Source: Erigeron canadensis (taxonomy: Eukaryota > Streptophyta > Magnoliopsida > Asterales > Asteraceae). Taken from it: DNA of 64,000 nucleotides. How positions within the stretch are numbered: position 1 is the stretch's first letter; each line of letters begins with the position of its first letter. Below the pieces are notes generated by a model, which worked only from the letters and a program-made list of their open reading frames with translations, was not told the origin of the DNA and ran no database searches. The stretch spans positions 38,128,055 through 38,192,054 of the forward strand of contig NC_057762.1 of NCBI RefSeq assembly GCF_010389155.1. Direction: 5' to 3'. A program made the position numbers and the translations under genes. This document shows, in pieces, positions 36,851-50,145 of this stretch.

Positions 36851-36960
36851 ATGTTTTCACTCTTTTGGAATAGTCATGCAACGTTGAAACTTGTGATCAA
36901 AATTTTTAAGATCATGATGAATGAAAAGAAACTTTTTCTTTCTTAATAGTTGGGAAATGA

Positions 36961-36995
36961 TATTTATATAACACTATGATATTTATATAACACTA
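36961..36995 (+). repeat. short tandem duplication
   Basis: tatttatataacacta occurs at 36961 and again about 19 bases later (atgatatttatataacacta). Confidence 0.7.
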
Positions 36996-38217
36996 ATTTG
37001 TCATATACAATAATTTATGTATTATGAAATAAAATATATATATATGTTATTTATGACTAAAAAGTGTTGAGAAGATAGCATCAATATTTTCATACAAGAG
37101 TTTTGTTAATAAAACCTTTACAGTTAAGGTGCATTAAATAGTTGTACATTTTATAAAATTCAGGGTATACACATTAAATGTAATCCTTAGGACTATATTT
37201 AATATTTTTCTATATTATAATATATATATTTTTTTAAATGAGTAATTTATAAGAGTGATTTACTCCACGTCCTAACCACTTGTGAAGCTAAAAAAACTTG
37301 TGAAATAGGGCCATATCAATTTTAAAAAGTTCGGTATTAAAAGCTAAAGCTTCCTAAAATCTCTTAAAAAGCTCTTGACAAATATGCCAATGGTCCGATT
37401 TACAAACGAAATGAGCCCGATAATGTGTGGTCAAACAATACTCGAGTATACTTAACTCTTAACATACTATATATTCAGTATATGTTAGCTATTTGCTTCA
37501 CCACTTGCCACAAGATAATTTAAAGACTTTCAGAAACAGACTAATTCTTTTTCAAATCAAGATGACTTAAAAAATCGAGAGATTACAGAGTTAGTTTTAG
37601 CAGTTTTATCCTTGATACACTCCAATTAATAATGTACAAAGAAAACATGTTTATATCATAGTTAAACATAACTCTGTTTTGAATCCTTTTAACGAGATTT
37701 ATATAGCGCATCCATACACTTCTATATATCTTGCCGTACACAACCATATCCTTGAATTCCAATTTATCCTTTTTCTTCCTTATGATTTATATAGTTCTCA
37801 GTTAACTACCAAGTTTATAAATTGTTTCTCAAAGAAAAAAGCTATACTGAGTTTATAGATATGTAATGATAAATTCAGCCCTTCACAAGCAATCGAGTTT
37901 CTGGACACCATACTTATTGGAAGGAAAAGATTAAATGATATGGCGTATAGAGTTTGGTTAGAGATTTAACTTTTCAAGCCTCTATTAATTATTTCCCAAA
38001 CTTTATGACCAAGTTTTTGATCCTTCTTGTTTCACCTTTTCCTATAATGGATGCCAAATTAAACAATGCACATCTTTTCATGCCAATTATCTATGTCAAT
38101 TGGCAAAAGGAAGTGTTCCGTTCATAGTAAAAATCATTGATTTTATTATATACAGTTAATCGGTGTTATTGTGTAGGATTTCTGAAATTTTTTTTATAAA
38201 ATTGCAATCCAGTCAAG

Positions 38218-38418
38218 CAGTTGAGGAGCTATATGGTGGTTATGGCAACCCCACAATTTTTTATAATACTCCAATATTATTTTTAAATATTCATTCAGTT
38301 TTAAGGTAATTGACAACCTTAGACAGATGTAATTAAATTTTTTAGTTTAATTTTACACTTATTACTATCATGAAAAATGTTTGACCACCCTATAATGAAA
38401 CTTCTGACTCCGCCACTG
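38218..38418. mobile_element. hAT-type MITE, 8-bp target duplication
   Basis: A 201-bp element starting cagttgaggagct and ending gactccgccactg (reverse complement cagtggcggagtc) with perfect 8-bp flanking repeats cagtcaag (38210-38217 and 38419-38426). End sequence and duplication length fit non-autonomous hAT elements. No coding capacity. Confidence 0.82.
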
Positions 38419-38685
38419 CAGTCAAGGTATCTACTAATTACCCCTTTCACTCGTAAAAGACGTCTTTTTTTACCCCTCCATCCTGCTACGATCTTTCTCT
38501 CCTTTTTGCCTGTCCAATAAGAGAATATTAACCGGAAGAAAGATAAAGGATTTAGAAAGATGAAAATTTTCCTATATCGTAAAATGAGAAAAGGATATAC
38601 TGTATTTAGAATGAGAGTAATATAATGCAATGAAAAGGCTAGTGACGAGTATGTATCGCCATCGTGCTATAGCGGACCTAATATA

Positions 38686-39478
38686 AAGGGACAGAGCCAG
38701 AAAACTTATTGCAAGGGGGCAAATTTAATAATCGTTTGTCATAGCATCACTACCCAGATATTTGATACCTAGGCGAGTCGGTTTAAGATATCTATACTAA
38801 TTTCTAAATGTACACTCATTGATTAGTTTAAATACCTGGATCATATCATCATGATTATAAAGTAACTTTAAAAAATGTATAGTTTTTTAACATTTATATA
38901 ATGATCTAGTTTGCGAGAACTAATAACAAGTGTCAATTTACCTTAGTTACGAGTTTACTTATGTTCAAAATGTAAATATTTATTAAGAAACAAATTATAA
39001 GACTATGGTTATTCTAAAAAGAAAAAAAATGTAAAAGTTATGAATTATTGTTATTGTTTTAGTAGCTTTTCTTAAAATAAAAAAAAAACCTACAATAAAG
39101 TCTATCAATATAATATAAAATGATCAATATAATCATTTCACTGAAGTATAAAGGTTCAAATGTAAACAAAACTAAAAGTAAGGTAAAGTTTGAAAACTTG
39201 TCATCTTCTTCACCTTTATTCCCTGCAACATCCAAACTACAACCACCATGAAAACATAATTTAATTGCCCATTAACTGATTTTCTATTATGACTTAAAAA
39301 ATAATCTTTTAACCATGTCAAACATATTTCCTAAATTTCGTTAACATCTATTTGATTTGATTTATTTTTTAAAGGAAAAATTTAAGCAAACTCTTAAGGA
39401 AAAAAAACTTTTTTACATTACACCAAAATTGGAATGGGGGCAGTTATCCACACTGTCCCCAAGCTAAATCCGTCCCTG
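38686..39478. mobile_element. non-autonomous hAT-type element, 8-bp target duplication
   Basis: A 793-bp AT-rich element with ends aagggacagagccag and, on the reverse strand of the right end, cagggacggatttag. Perfect 8-bp direct repeats ctaatata flank it (38678-38685 and 39479-39486). No transposase frame is left. Confidence 0.78.
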
Positions 39479-39502
39479 CTAATATAAGTCATATAATTAA
39501 AT

Positions 39503-40630
39503 GGGAAAATTACGTATATAGTCAATTTTGAAGGTGTATGTTCAATTTTAGACACCTACAAAAAAAATTATCATTTTAGTCATAAATTCCTTATTACCTA
39601 ACATCTTTAGTAAGAAATAAAACTAACCAACTAAAATATGACAAATGTCATTAAATGGGCTTCACAATATTATATTAGTTTTGACTTCATCTTTTGTTAG
39701 TACAAATATATATTTAGTGTAATCAATTTTTTTCATATATTTATTATAACTTATTAGTAATTCTAGACAAATGGTGGATTAATTAATCGGTTAATATTTG
39801 TTAATATCCTACTTTTATATACATTTATTTTCACTTGTTTGTAAAAAAAATTACGTTTATTTTAGCTTCAAGTTCATTTCTACCAAATATATTTTATAAA
39901 TGAGTTAGTCCAAAAAGATAAATAGGTCTTTAATATACGTAGTAATACAAGAAAATGTTTGAAAAGTTTAAAATGAATTTATAAATTTTTAGTTTTTTTA
40001 AAACTAATCGTAAAATATTTGAAATAAAACTTAGATTTTGAATTCATTATAAACATCTTTTTTATCATCACAAACAAATTAAAAGATACCTTAATTCTAT
40101 TTATTTTTTGAATAAGTCCAACTTTGGAATATATTTTTTGGTAGAAACTAAAACAGAATAAATGAGAGTTTTTTACAGATAAACAAAAATATACATATAA
40201 AAATGATACTTAGAAATACTAACTAATATATGGATTTGTTTGCGTATGTGAGCTATTCGATCGAATGTAATTATTTATAGAAACAAATTGCACATAAAAG
40301 TTATAAATTTTATAAAAAAAAAAATAGAGAGTAAAAAGGAATTATGAAATCAACAAAAATAGATGAAAACATTGTAAAAAATATATGTATAAAAAGGAAA
40401 TTTATAAAAAAAAAAAAAAAAGTTGTAGATTTTTGAAAGGGAGAAAATAACAAAAACTAGTATACATGTGGATTCAACAAAATTACTTGTCATCATATAA
40501 TTGGTTATTGGCATTTCTTACTAATATGGTAGATAGTAAGAATGTTTTGACCATTATGATAATTTTCCCTAATGTTTTGACCATTAATTAAATATAGTCC
40601 TTTAAATTTAATCATTATAGTAATTTTCCC
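39503..40630. mobile_element. Mutator-like non-autonomous element, 9-bp target duplication
   Basis: A 1128-bp AT-rich element bounded by gggaaaattacgtatatagt and, inverted at the right, gggaaaattactataatgat. Flanking 9-bp direct repeats taattaaat (39494-39502 and 40631-40639) fit MULE transposition. The right end carries an inner copy of the terminal words (taattttccct near 40560). It sits 8 bp from the duplication of the neighbouring hAT element. Confidence 0.72.
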
Positions 40631-40693
40631 TAATTAAATATAGGCAATCATTTCATCATCTTATGTCTCACCTATAGTTAAATAGACTAGAGT

Positions 40694-41050
40694 CATCTAC
40701 ACTATATTAATAAACAAACTATCATTCTCTCTTTTCAACTTTCTATCTTTAAAATACTTAAAATACCATAAATTTTCAATAAATTTCTAACCCACACATT
40801 AAATCTACCCAATATCCCTAAAATATTTTACACCCATATTTATCCAAACTATCTATCTCCTTTGTTAATTAGTTTAAATATTTCCACCTAATATCTTTAT
40901 ATTATTCTTAATAAAGTTATTTATTAAAGATACATCACTTAACCATAAAATAACTACACTACTATTTACATCAGTTACTTTAAGATTAATAACCAAATCG
41001 TTACCACCACCGCCACTAGCATCACTCGTGTGCGAGTAGCCATCTCGTTA
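40694..41050 (+). mobile_element. degenerate Helitron-like element
   Basis: Starts near tctacactatattaataaac and ends with ccaccaccgccactagc followed by cactcgtgtgcgagtagccat and ctcgttagt, matching the layout of the other Helitron-like copies (TC..., triplet-rich tail, CG-rich hairpin, CTRR-like end), but the terminus is mutated. Confidence 0.4.
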
Positions 41051-42812
41051 GTCAATAAGCAAATGAATTAGAAAATTTCACTAGAATTCAAATCTTGAAA
41101 AGCGTATCTAAAAAGGTAAAAAGTGTATGTATGCTACCAAACAAGTCATACCGAGTAATGAAAGTTTTAATATGGTATTAACAATTTACCATCATGCAAT
41201 GCATGTCCATACTAATATTTACATAACCCATGTTACATTACTTTCTTTCTATATATATAGGCTATATATATATCCTCTCATGCATGTTGCTAAGTCAAAT
41301 TCTATCCTACGTGTTAATTAATATTTGGTAAATTTCTTCAACAATTTGAGTCAATGTAATCCGTTTTTTTATGATAGAACTGAAAGTACGTATGCGTATT
41401 TCATTTTCCTTATTGGAATCACATTAATTTTAGTTATATGGATGAAAAATGACAATTTCCCAACGATTTCATCAAATTTGGAATAAATTAGATTAAAAGG
41501 ATATCTGCACAATGCTATAACAATGGTTGTCTAATGGAGGTGGCGACCGGTGGTGATAGCAACTGGTGGTGTTAGCCCGTCGAATGGTGTAGATTGAAGT
41601 AAATATAATTGATGTAAAAACGATAATAGAGATATTTTATAAGATAAGGAATTTAGGTTTAATTCATTAATTAACTGCAATTGGATAATTTCATATAACT
41701 CTTGCCAAAAGAGTGTTCCTTAAGAGTAGAATGGTCAATTCCAATGTCCTTTTCTCCTTTTCTCTAACTATTTTCAAAAGTGAAAATGTTAGAGTTTTTA
41801 TATATGCAGTTATATATATTAATTTGAAGGCATTGTCTTTGAAAAAAAGTTACCTAAAATAGGAATGCTACCAGTTCAAATAAGTAACCATCTTCGTGAA
41901 GATAATTTTGTGTAACACGCTTAAGTCCCAATCCCAACATATGGTCAATTGGTCATGTACAGTCAACTCACAGCCGATACATTGCGTAAGGGAAATTATA
42001 CTCGTACCACTTCTTTTGATAGATGTATCACAATTGTGCATTATTAACTTGTACAGTCATCTATATAATTTGTATATTGTGGTATATCTATAAAAATTTG
42101 TGGTATGAATATCACTTCTCAATCCCATTACGTAAATAATTGCTTCATAATCTTTATTTTATATATATATATATTTTAACAGCCAACATAATCGTCCATG
42201 CATACTCTACAAGGTGACCCATTGACAAGGTTACTGCAGATCCGGCCAATCTAGCCACACAGAGCCTTCAAACACTCGAAGTTACTCCAAATCTGGATAA
42301 AGCTATGTTATCCCTAAGGTAGTTTCGACTTTAACTACTATACCATATGGTATGGTATGGTAATGGTAATGCATAGTAAAAAACGTAAATTGCTTAATTA
42401 TACGTACGACACATATGGTATGGTAAAGGGAGGTGACTAGGTGAGACTAATGCAAGAAAGCAAATTGCTTACACGTTTGTAGAAGAACATCAAAGAAAAC
42501 GTAATAGTGAAAAAGATTTTTAGTGACTTGTATATAGTCCAATCATCAATTACGTACTTATATACTGAGATAGTTGCTTAATTACGTTGAGAGTTAAACC
42601 TAAAAGCCAACGTATTATATACCATAATTATACCATCTTATATCAAACTAAATCTTATGAATTATGATCAAAGCTTTTACAAATTATCTTCACGATTATC
42701 TTTGACCGAATGATCGACCGAGTAGGGATCCTTTATTTACACTCGAACAATTATGCCTTCAAATCGGGTGTATATTCAATTCCTTTGGTACCAAACAAAA
42801 ACAAAAAACGAC

Positions 42813-42843
<31 letters not shown>

Positions 42844-44306
42844 TCGATATATTGAGACTGTTAACATATTTTATTTATTTATTTTATTACTAAGTGGTTG
42901 AGATTCACCTGGACACTAACCTGATTAGGAGATTAATGGGTACCAAATGGTATATGGGATAGTGGGCTTCCATCCAATTACTTTTCTTTTTTTTTACGAA
43001 GTCAACAATAATTCAATTCATATAAAATTAGAATTTTCATTATTCAAGTTAAACGAACACAGATTATTCAAATTTAATGCGGATTACCCGAATAAGATTA
43101 TATTACTAAAATCAATTTTTAAAGAACACATGTGAACTATCTCTAAGATGGTCTAAAGATTAATATTTTGAGATCTTTGCAACATGTTTCAGGTTTAAAC
43201 CCTTTTGGTACAATTGTAAGGGTGGCCATGGAAGGTTTCAAAATGATCATTGTGATATCTCAGTTAAACATCATGATAAACTCTTTTTTTTTTTTTTTTT
43301 TAATAACCCGAATATAAAAAACTCACATAACTCAAATTCATATTCGAATAAAACGGATTACATCGGGCCTAGACATGCATATACATGATAACATGAATAC
43401 ATCTAAAACTTGGCCCATTAAGACCTTACCTTGGCTTATACTGAATTGGGCCATCACGAACCATCAATATATAGTTGGTGACTACAGAGCTTTTTATGGT
43501 TGTCAATGTTGGATGTTAGAAAGCGCTTATTCAATGATTAAATGGCAAAACTTTATTTATACTAATTAATTATTTTTTATTTCATTTAATTAGCTACAAA
43601 AAGCACGTTTTTTTAAAAAATTAATTTCTTTTGAAATTGAAGTTGTAAATATGAAGTAGCAATGTCATTTTACTTAAGATTGCCGCTAAAAAGATAAATT
43701 ATAGTGGCTCTTGTCTCTTGAGATCAAGATTAAGGTTTACTTTTTTTTGAACGGTTTTAATTTAAAGCTCATCGGCATGCCTTTTTATATACCCAATTTC
43801 TATTTCACAGGAAATCTATGATGAAAAAACCCTTTTCTTCATTCCAGAAAGTATTTCGCTCACAATTTTGCATTTTGACATTTTGACCCTTTTTATATTT
43901 ATTTTTCATGAATTTTTTAATTTTGTCTTTTTTGAAATTTTTTTCTGGTACCGTCTCTGTTTCTCGCCATATATTTTTGTTTTGTCATTTGTCAAAATAA
44001 TATGAGCTAGCTAGTAAGATGATTTTTAAACAGGTAAATTAAATTAAATATTACTATCTCTTAAAATTATTAATGTAAATTGCAAATTCATGATCGATCC
44101 TGATAAACACAACATATATTATTACACATACATATCTTAACTTCACGGTTGATCCAGCCATCAAAGATCCCGGCCATGTGGAGAATTAGAATTTATTTAA
44201 TGACGAAATTAAAAACAAAATTCATTGACGTCCAATTAAATTAGTTAAGCGCTAAGGATGTTGCATGATTTCTCCCCATATATATCTTCTTCATGTCTAC
44301 CAAGTT

Positions 44307-46289
44307 TTAAGGCAACGTCTTTCTATTGTGAGCATGATGGGCATGTTGACGGTGATGGTGACGATGATGTCTACCACGACGATGATGTCTCGTGGATGAA
44401 TGACGATGTCGACGACCTTCAACATCATCAAATTCTACTCCAGGCACATGTTGAGGTCGGCCCGTTTTCAACACATGTGATAAAGTGGTCATGGTATGAG
44501 ATTGTTGCGAAATGATGCTATCCGTGGAAGGACTGTCAGCCAAGATGATTTCATATCCGTCGCCGTAGGAAGACATTCCATCGGCCATAATCTGCCACAC
44601 TAGAGCACCTCCAACCGTCCCGCCGGTCCTTGCTTCCATGTAGATGTTTCTATAAACAGAGTTCATGTATGAATCCCTTTTGTTAACGCTGTATTCTGGA
44701 TCTTTACTTGACTTTCCGAATTCGGCTACCACCAATGGCTTCTTTATGACATTTCTTGAATCTTCATAATGACTCGACATCCATTTTTGCATAAATCCCA
44801 TTTGTGAATCTTCACTTTGTCCAGGAAGCCTATAAATATATATATATACACATTAAGTTACACAGAAGGTTAATTTCTTTTTTTTTTTTTTACTCCAAAG
44901 CTAGGAAAATCTTGTGTATATTACATATTGAATGCTACTTAATTTAGATTAACTATCTCTTGAATCCTTATATGGGTATTTTTTTTTTCTTATATGTATA
45001 GAAAGAACTATATATAGTAGCTAAAGGGCTAATTTAATTTTGTATACCATTGATCAGGATATGCATGGATTGTGGAGAAATCAATTTCGGGAATAAGGTT
45101 GTTGCTAATGAAATCGGTCCCAACTTCATAGCCGGGGTTTATTTCCTTTCGTTCAGGCATCGTGTCTCCGTAAAAGCCTTCCATGCCAATCTCCAACAAG
45201 TGCTGTCCATCCAACGACTTAACATACGAAGCCATTTCTTGAACCCAAACCTAAAGATAATTAAAAACCATTTCAAATTCAAGATTGACAGTACGTAGTT
45301 TTCTACATATGAGAATAATTAATGATCTGTAAAAGAATCATGCATGCATGCATGTAACTAAATTAACATAAAATACTACTATATTATTTTGTAATCGATC
45401 ACTAGCTCGTACATTAAGTGTTCTTCCTGAGTTATCAGAATGGCAACGTGGCTCGTTAATGAGTTCCCATGCCATGATTGTCGTATCATCTCTATAAGCG
45501 ATTTTGTTGATTGTATTCACTCTTGTTATAATTCTCTGCAATTAAAGTTATAGATACATATATGTCAGTATGTCACTACTACTATACAAGCTAGGCATAT
45601 ATATGTGGCCGGATACATTGCATGTACTTACTTGAACATGATTCTTGTAATACCCTTTGACTACAGGGTTCGTGTAGAACTCATCATCGTCACGAATCTG
45701 CAGGCCTGAGCTTCTAGCCCATTCTACATATTGAGGTCTCCCTCCAAAATCTTTATAATTGTTCACGAAACTTAATATTAACCGAACACCATATTTTCCT
45801 GCTTCTGCAACCACGAAATCCAGTGCCTGTTCATGCAAAGACCACGTTTATCGTTATTGGCAACAAAATTAAACCCGTATAGAGACTATAAAGAAAAAAG
45901 CTAGCTAGGTTTGTAGTATGTAACGGTACCTGAAATACACGTTCATCGTATGCTCCTGGTGAAATCTGTAACGCTTTATCCCCTCCATCAGCGAAAGCCC
46001 AAGTGCGACAAACTGAAAGCCCTGCATTTGCGGCATCTTGTAGGACTTGGCTTACTTTTAACCTCTCACTTGGATCAGTGGCAACATTCATCATCCAGTA
46101 TGCGTTAAAACCGTTAAACAGAAAAGGTGAACCGTTGTAAACAAAGTTAGCGCCTTTCGTTTGTATAAAGCCTGCACCTCCATTAGGTACAATAGCTTTA
46201 CAAACATTATTGCCGAAAAGAGCAATGTGTAGAACAATGACAAGAACACTACTCAACGAAAGACGACTAGATTTGATGTAAGAAGCCAT
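44307..46289 (-). CDS. MAN: mannan endo-1,4-beta-mannosidase (GH5) with His/Arg tail
   Basis: Secreted endo-beta-mannanase of 467 aa that cleaves mannan and glucomannan in cell walls. Five exons: 46289-45930, 45826-45632, 45535-45413, 45250-45048, 44829-44307, all phases consistent. Residues 1-32 form a signal peptide ([21 protein letters not shown]). The barrel shows [49 protein letters not shown] with the acid/base Glu213, [11 protein letters not shown] and [10 protein letters not shown] with the nucleophile Glu330, then [13 protein letters not shown]. The unusual part is residues about 431-467: roughly 13 His and 10 Arg in 37 residues (for example [15 protein letters not shown]), beyond the usual end of the catalytic domain. 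The DNA there is a run of cat/cgt-like triplets, so the tail may have grown by repeat expansion or by translation of former 3' sequence. Confidence 0.93.
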
Positions 46290-46348
46290 TATTGTTGATG
46301 GATGGCAGGTTTGAATGCATGAGTTGATGGGAAACGTACGTTTGTACG

Positions 46349-46356
46349 TATTTATA
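46349..46356 (-). promoter_or_regulatory. TATA box of the mannanase gene
   Basis: tataaata on the minus strand, 60 bases before the ATG at 46289; the nearby acgtacgt words are palindromic. Confidence 0.6.
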
Positions 46357-47171
46357 GCGAATTTTGGATAAGGAAGTTTGCTAAAAATAGAAGGAAAAGA
46401 TACTAGCTGGAATGGAAGAAATACTAAAAGAGAGACAAGGAGAAGGATTTAAGGCTTGTTTTCGTATGCAATAATTAAGATGGATGGATGCAACATCAGT
46501 TAATTGATGGTGCAGTGGTTATTAATAATTAAAAATGCTTTTGGTACAAGCAAGTAGCCAACAATGGTGTATGGATCCATAGATTTTGGTCTGTACACGT
46601 TCAGTAGTGTAATTCAAGTATAGGCCGGTATAGATTGTTTGTTTTAAGTTTTTGCAAGCAAGCAGACCAGAAAAGTGACGTACGTACGTACCAACGTATA
46701 TATATATGCTTTTTGAAGTGATCGACTATATATATATTACATTCATATGCATGTATGGTAGTTGGGTTTCCAAGTTAATTATCCCACTATAATCAACTTT
46801 TGTATGTTAATAAATAATCTTATATACAAGTATGTGTTAATTAAGAAAGTACGTGGTGTTTAATTTTATATACTTGTCCTGCTAATTACGAGTAATCGAT
46901 CCGAGCAACAATATATATGCTAGACTGCACAGTTGTCATGCGTTGATTAAGTTGAAAACGGATCCGTTATATATACTTGTGCATCTATCGCTCGATCTCT
47001 ATATATATATGTTTGCTAGCTAGTTGACAAGTTGTTTTAGTGGATAAGTACGTACGTTGTTCAAGTTAATAAGTTTTTGCTTGTTTTATTGTATGTAAAC
47101 TTATACGAGTATTATTTAAGGATTGTGCTTAATTACCCATCCCTCACTAGTTGTTAACACTTTTGTACATA

Positions 47172-47571
47172 CTAGACGGGTACCCGCACGATACGGTGGT
47201 ATCTTTGAAAAGGTGATGGTTAATTATATCACCTAACCGATTGTAGAGCTCATAATAAGAAATGGTGATTTGTGGTGGTGGTGGTGGTGTAGTTAAACAG
47301 AGAGAGCGAGAGAGAGACGAAACCAGTTTTTTTTTAGGTTGATGGTAGTTGTCGTCGAAATAAAATTAATTTTTAAATTAGGCTTCCGACGAGAGCAAGA
47401 AAGGAAGGGATTAAGAATTAGGGATAGACGTTGGGAAATACATGGAAGGGTAGAACAGAAAAATCACTTAAAATAGTGAAAATGATATTTGTGTGTAGGA
47501 GGGTACAATAGGTATTTCAAAGATAGATTATTTGAAAAAAATAGGCAGTTTGGTTTAATATGAAGTATAGA
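47172..47571 (-). mobile_element. non-autonomous Helitron-like element, 400 bp
   Basis: On the minus strand it begins tctatacttcatattaaac and ends ccgtatcgtgcgggtacccgtctag before a t. The 3' part has a cacc-repeat tract (ccaccaccaccaccacc) and a CT-rich run. Ends fit the TC...CTAG pattern of Helitrons and resemble the element at 30209-30454. Confidence 0.62.
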
Positions 47572-47644
47572 TAAAGCGCGCACTTCGATCAGCCTTCAGG
47601 TGTTAAGATGATGATCGATCATTATATTTATATATATATATATA

Positions 47645-47832
47645 GGGGATGAGAATATAAGACTGTCGGGTATCTATGCTTAGGTGTGGAACAGTCACAC
47701 ATTATTTTTTTAATTAATAAAAATCATGGGGGCCCATGCATTTATTCATTAAATAAGAAATAATAAAATATTAATATGTGAGGGATTCCACACCTAAGCT
47801 TAGGTGTCGGACAACATTATATTCTCTTTTCC
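47645..47832. mobile_element. palindromic MITE, copy 1
   Basis: A 188-bp element with inverted ends ggggatgagaatataa and, from the right, ggaaaagagaatataa; inner arms also pair (gcttaggtgtgg against ccacacctaagc). It lies inside a (ta) run, so its duplication cannot be read exactly. A related copy is at 63111-63286. Confidence 0.72.
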
Positions 47833-50081
47833 TATATATATATACGTGGGTGGGTGGGTGGGGAAGGGAAGTATGAAATTGAAAGGATGACGTGGAATGG
47901 GTTAGCACCTTATTTTGAATTACAGTTTGACTTGTGATAATTCACCCATAGTGCACTATACGTTGGTTGATGAAAGATCAGTCGTGTGAATTTACGATGC
48001 TAGTGAGTAGTCATATCAAATCTTATAGTTTTTGCCTGTTTTGTAACGCTTTTGTTACTCTATATGGTCGTATATATATATATAGTAGCTGTAGATGGAT
48101 GTATTCTTTGAATGCATGCTTATAACATCCAAATATAGTTCAATTCATATATATATAAAAAAAACCGCATATTGGCCGCTAACACATATTGGCCGGTTTA
48201 TACAGACATACATTCCGTAATTAACTCTATCATAACCTATATAAACTACGTACATTAATGTTCTCACTAAAAGAAAAGTAATTAATATTACCTATTAATG
48301 TATTATATATACTTGTGTGATATTAACTAATTGTCTAATTACATGGAAGTTATTTTACAATCCAAATATTCGATACAATCTTTCTAGAATTTTAGTCTTA
48401 ACAAAACCATACATTATTCAACTTGACCGCAATTGTAGGGGCAATATTATAATGACTAGTCCGGATTATCATGACTCGGTTAAAGTATAATATATATGCA
48501 TGATCAATGTATTTAATTCTATATCAACTATATATAGCTAGAGGTGTGGAATGGATATAAATTAAAGTGGTTAATGAATATGTATGTTGAGGTAAATCGC
48601 ACGCATATACCTTTTATGCATGTTAGTACTAACTTACTATACAAGTTTGTTTGACGCGATCTAAGTGGAAATTTCAATCTATTTAGATTCTCTGTAATTG
48701 TTACAAAAATAAAAATAAGTTAATGGAAAGTTAAGACTATCTAGGAAACCGATCATCTTCATCTATTTCTTTGAACTATATACAAACCACCTTATATATA
48801 TACATAATAATCTCAAAACCAAAATACAAATTGAACGGGTTCATTATTAATGGATTGGAGATATTTTGTTGAGCAATGCTACATCAACAAACAAATTTCA
48901 AACAAAATTATACTCGTATAAACTTAAGTGTTACCAATAGAACGTGAAGAGAAACATAAAAAAGGAAAAAAATTAATTTAATTGGTTCATATATATTTGG
49001 AATTTGTATGTCAATATAGAATTTCTTTATTTTTTTCCCGATATCTATACTATAAAATTTAAAATCACGTTTGATTTATAATGCTATCACATAATTATTT
49101 TTTATTTTTGAATCTTGTTAAATGATATATTTGTATATCGATGCATGATGAACTTAACATATATAAATCTTTTCACGTATGTCTCACCCGGCCCATAGTG
49201 TTTTGATTTGTCTAGCTTGATTTCGATCCGATGATATTAAAAGTATCAGAGCGCAGTTTCAAAAAATCATTCGGAGAATTGGGTAGTTTGTTAGTTGGTT
49301 AAACGGAAAACGTCAATTTATGATAAACATGCCACATGCGAACTTCTTTTTCATTTTTTTTTTATTGTATTTCTTTTGTTTTCTGAACACCAAAAATAGG
49401 AAATAAATACATTCGGTTAGTTCATGTCCATGTGTGCAGTTTTCTAAAATAAAATGGTCAAATGGGTGATGCTCAGATGAACAGTTGTAATCTAGCTTAT
49501 ACGATTAAAATGTAAGAAAATAGTAATAGTATTAGTAATTCTCTTAAAATTTAAAGAAGTGTTGGCTTTAAGGTATTTATAACAAAATTTTGTTTAATAT
49601 AAATAATATGAGTGTAAAAAATGTAAAATCAAACCCATTAAAAATTACTTTTCAGAAATTCACCCAAATGATCCGTTTGGATAAATGAATTTTTCTATCT
49701 ATAAATAGGGTTGATGATCATTGGTAAAGTTTTTAATTTCAAAAGATTCTATTTAGGTTTAGGTCTTACTAATCACACTTGTGAGAATAGATAAACAAAG
49801 GGTTTTAAATGTTCTAAATTTATACCAAACATGCATGTGATATAAAAATAAAAGTAGTATATAATGTTGTTCAAAAAGTAAATAAAATTTTCTCATCTCC
49901 CATGTCTCTAATTATCATCTCAATCTCACATTTTTTCTATTTTAGCCATAACTAAATATAATCTTTACAAGTATTACTTTTTATAATAAAAGAATTGAAT
50001 GTGAACAGTAGCCTTTTATTTTTCTCTACAGTTTCAGTATATATAATATGTTTAGCAATTATAATTCAGAAAACTGAAATG

Positions 50082-50145
50082 GTGGAGTGGTTGAGGCCTC
50101 CACCTTTGGAGGGAAAGGTACTAAGTTTGAAACCTTTTTCCACCC
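50082..50145 (+). other. tRNA-like fragment (possible SINE head)
   Basis: tggtggagtggttgagg resembles a pol III A box and agtttgaaacc a B box at a tRNA-like spacing. No target duplication or defined end was found. Confidence 0.3.

Larger units (their letters stand above)
34292..44306. other. 10-kb gene-free stretch with transposon relics
   Basis: No gene supported. It holds a solo-LTR relic, two hAT-type elements, a Mutator-like element and a Helitron-like element, listed separately. 34400-36090 and 41060-44300 are AT-rich with only short meaningless open frames; a (ta) microsatellite lies at 42817-42842, a tatggtatggta microrepeat at 42344-42370 and a poly-T run at 43285-43302. Confidence 0.55.

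Noticed and set aside
42180..42330. Possible conserved exon in a GC-richer patch
   Set aside because: No frame stays open long enough and no family words appear in any frame.
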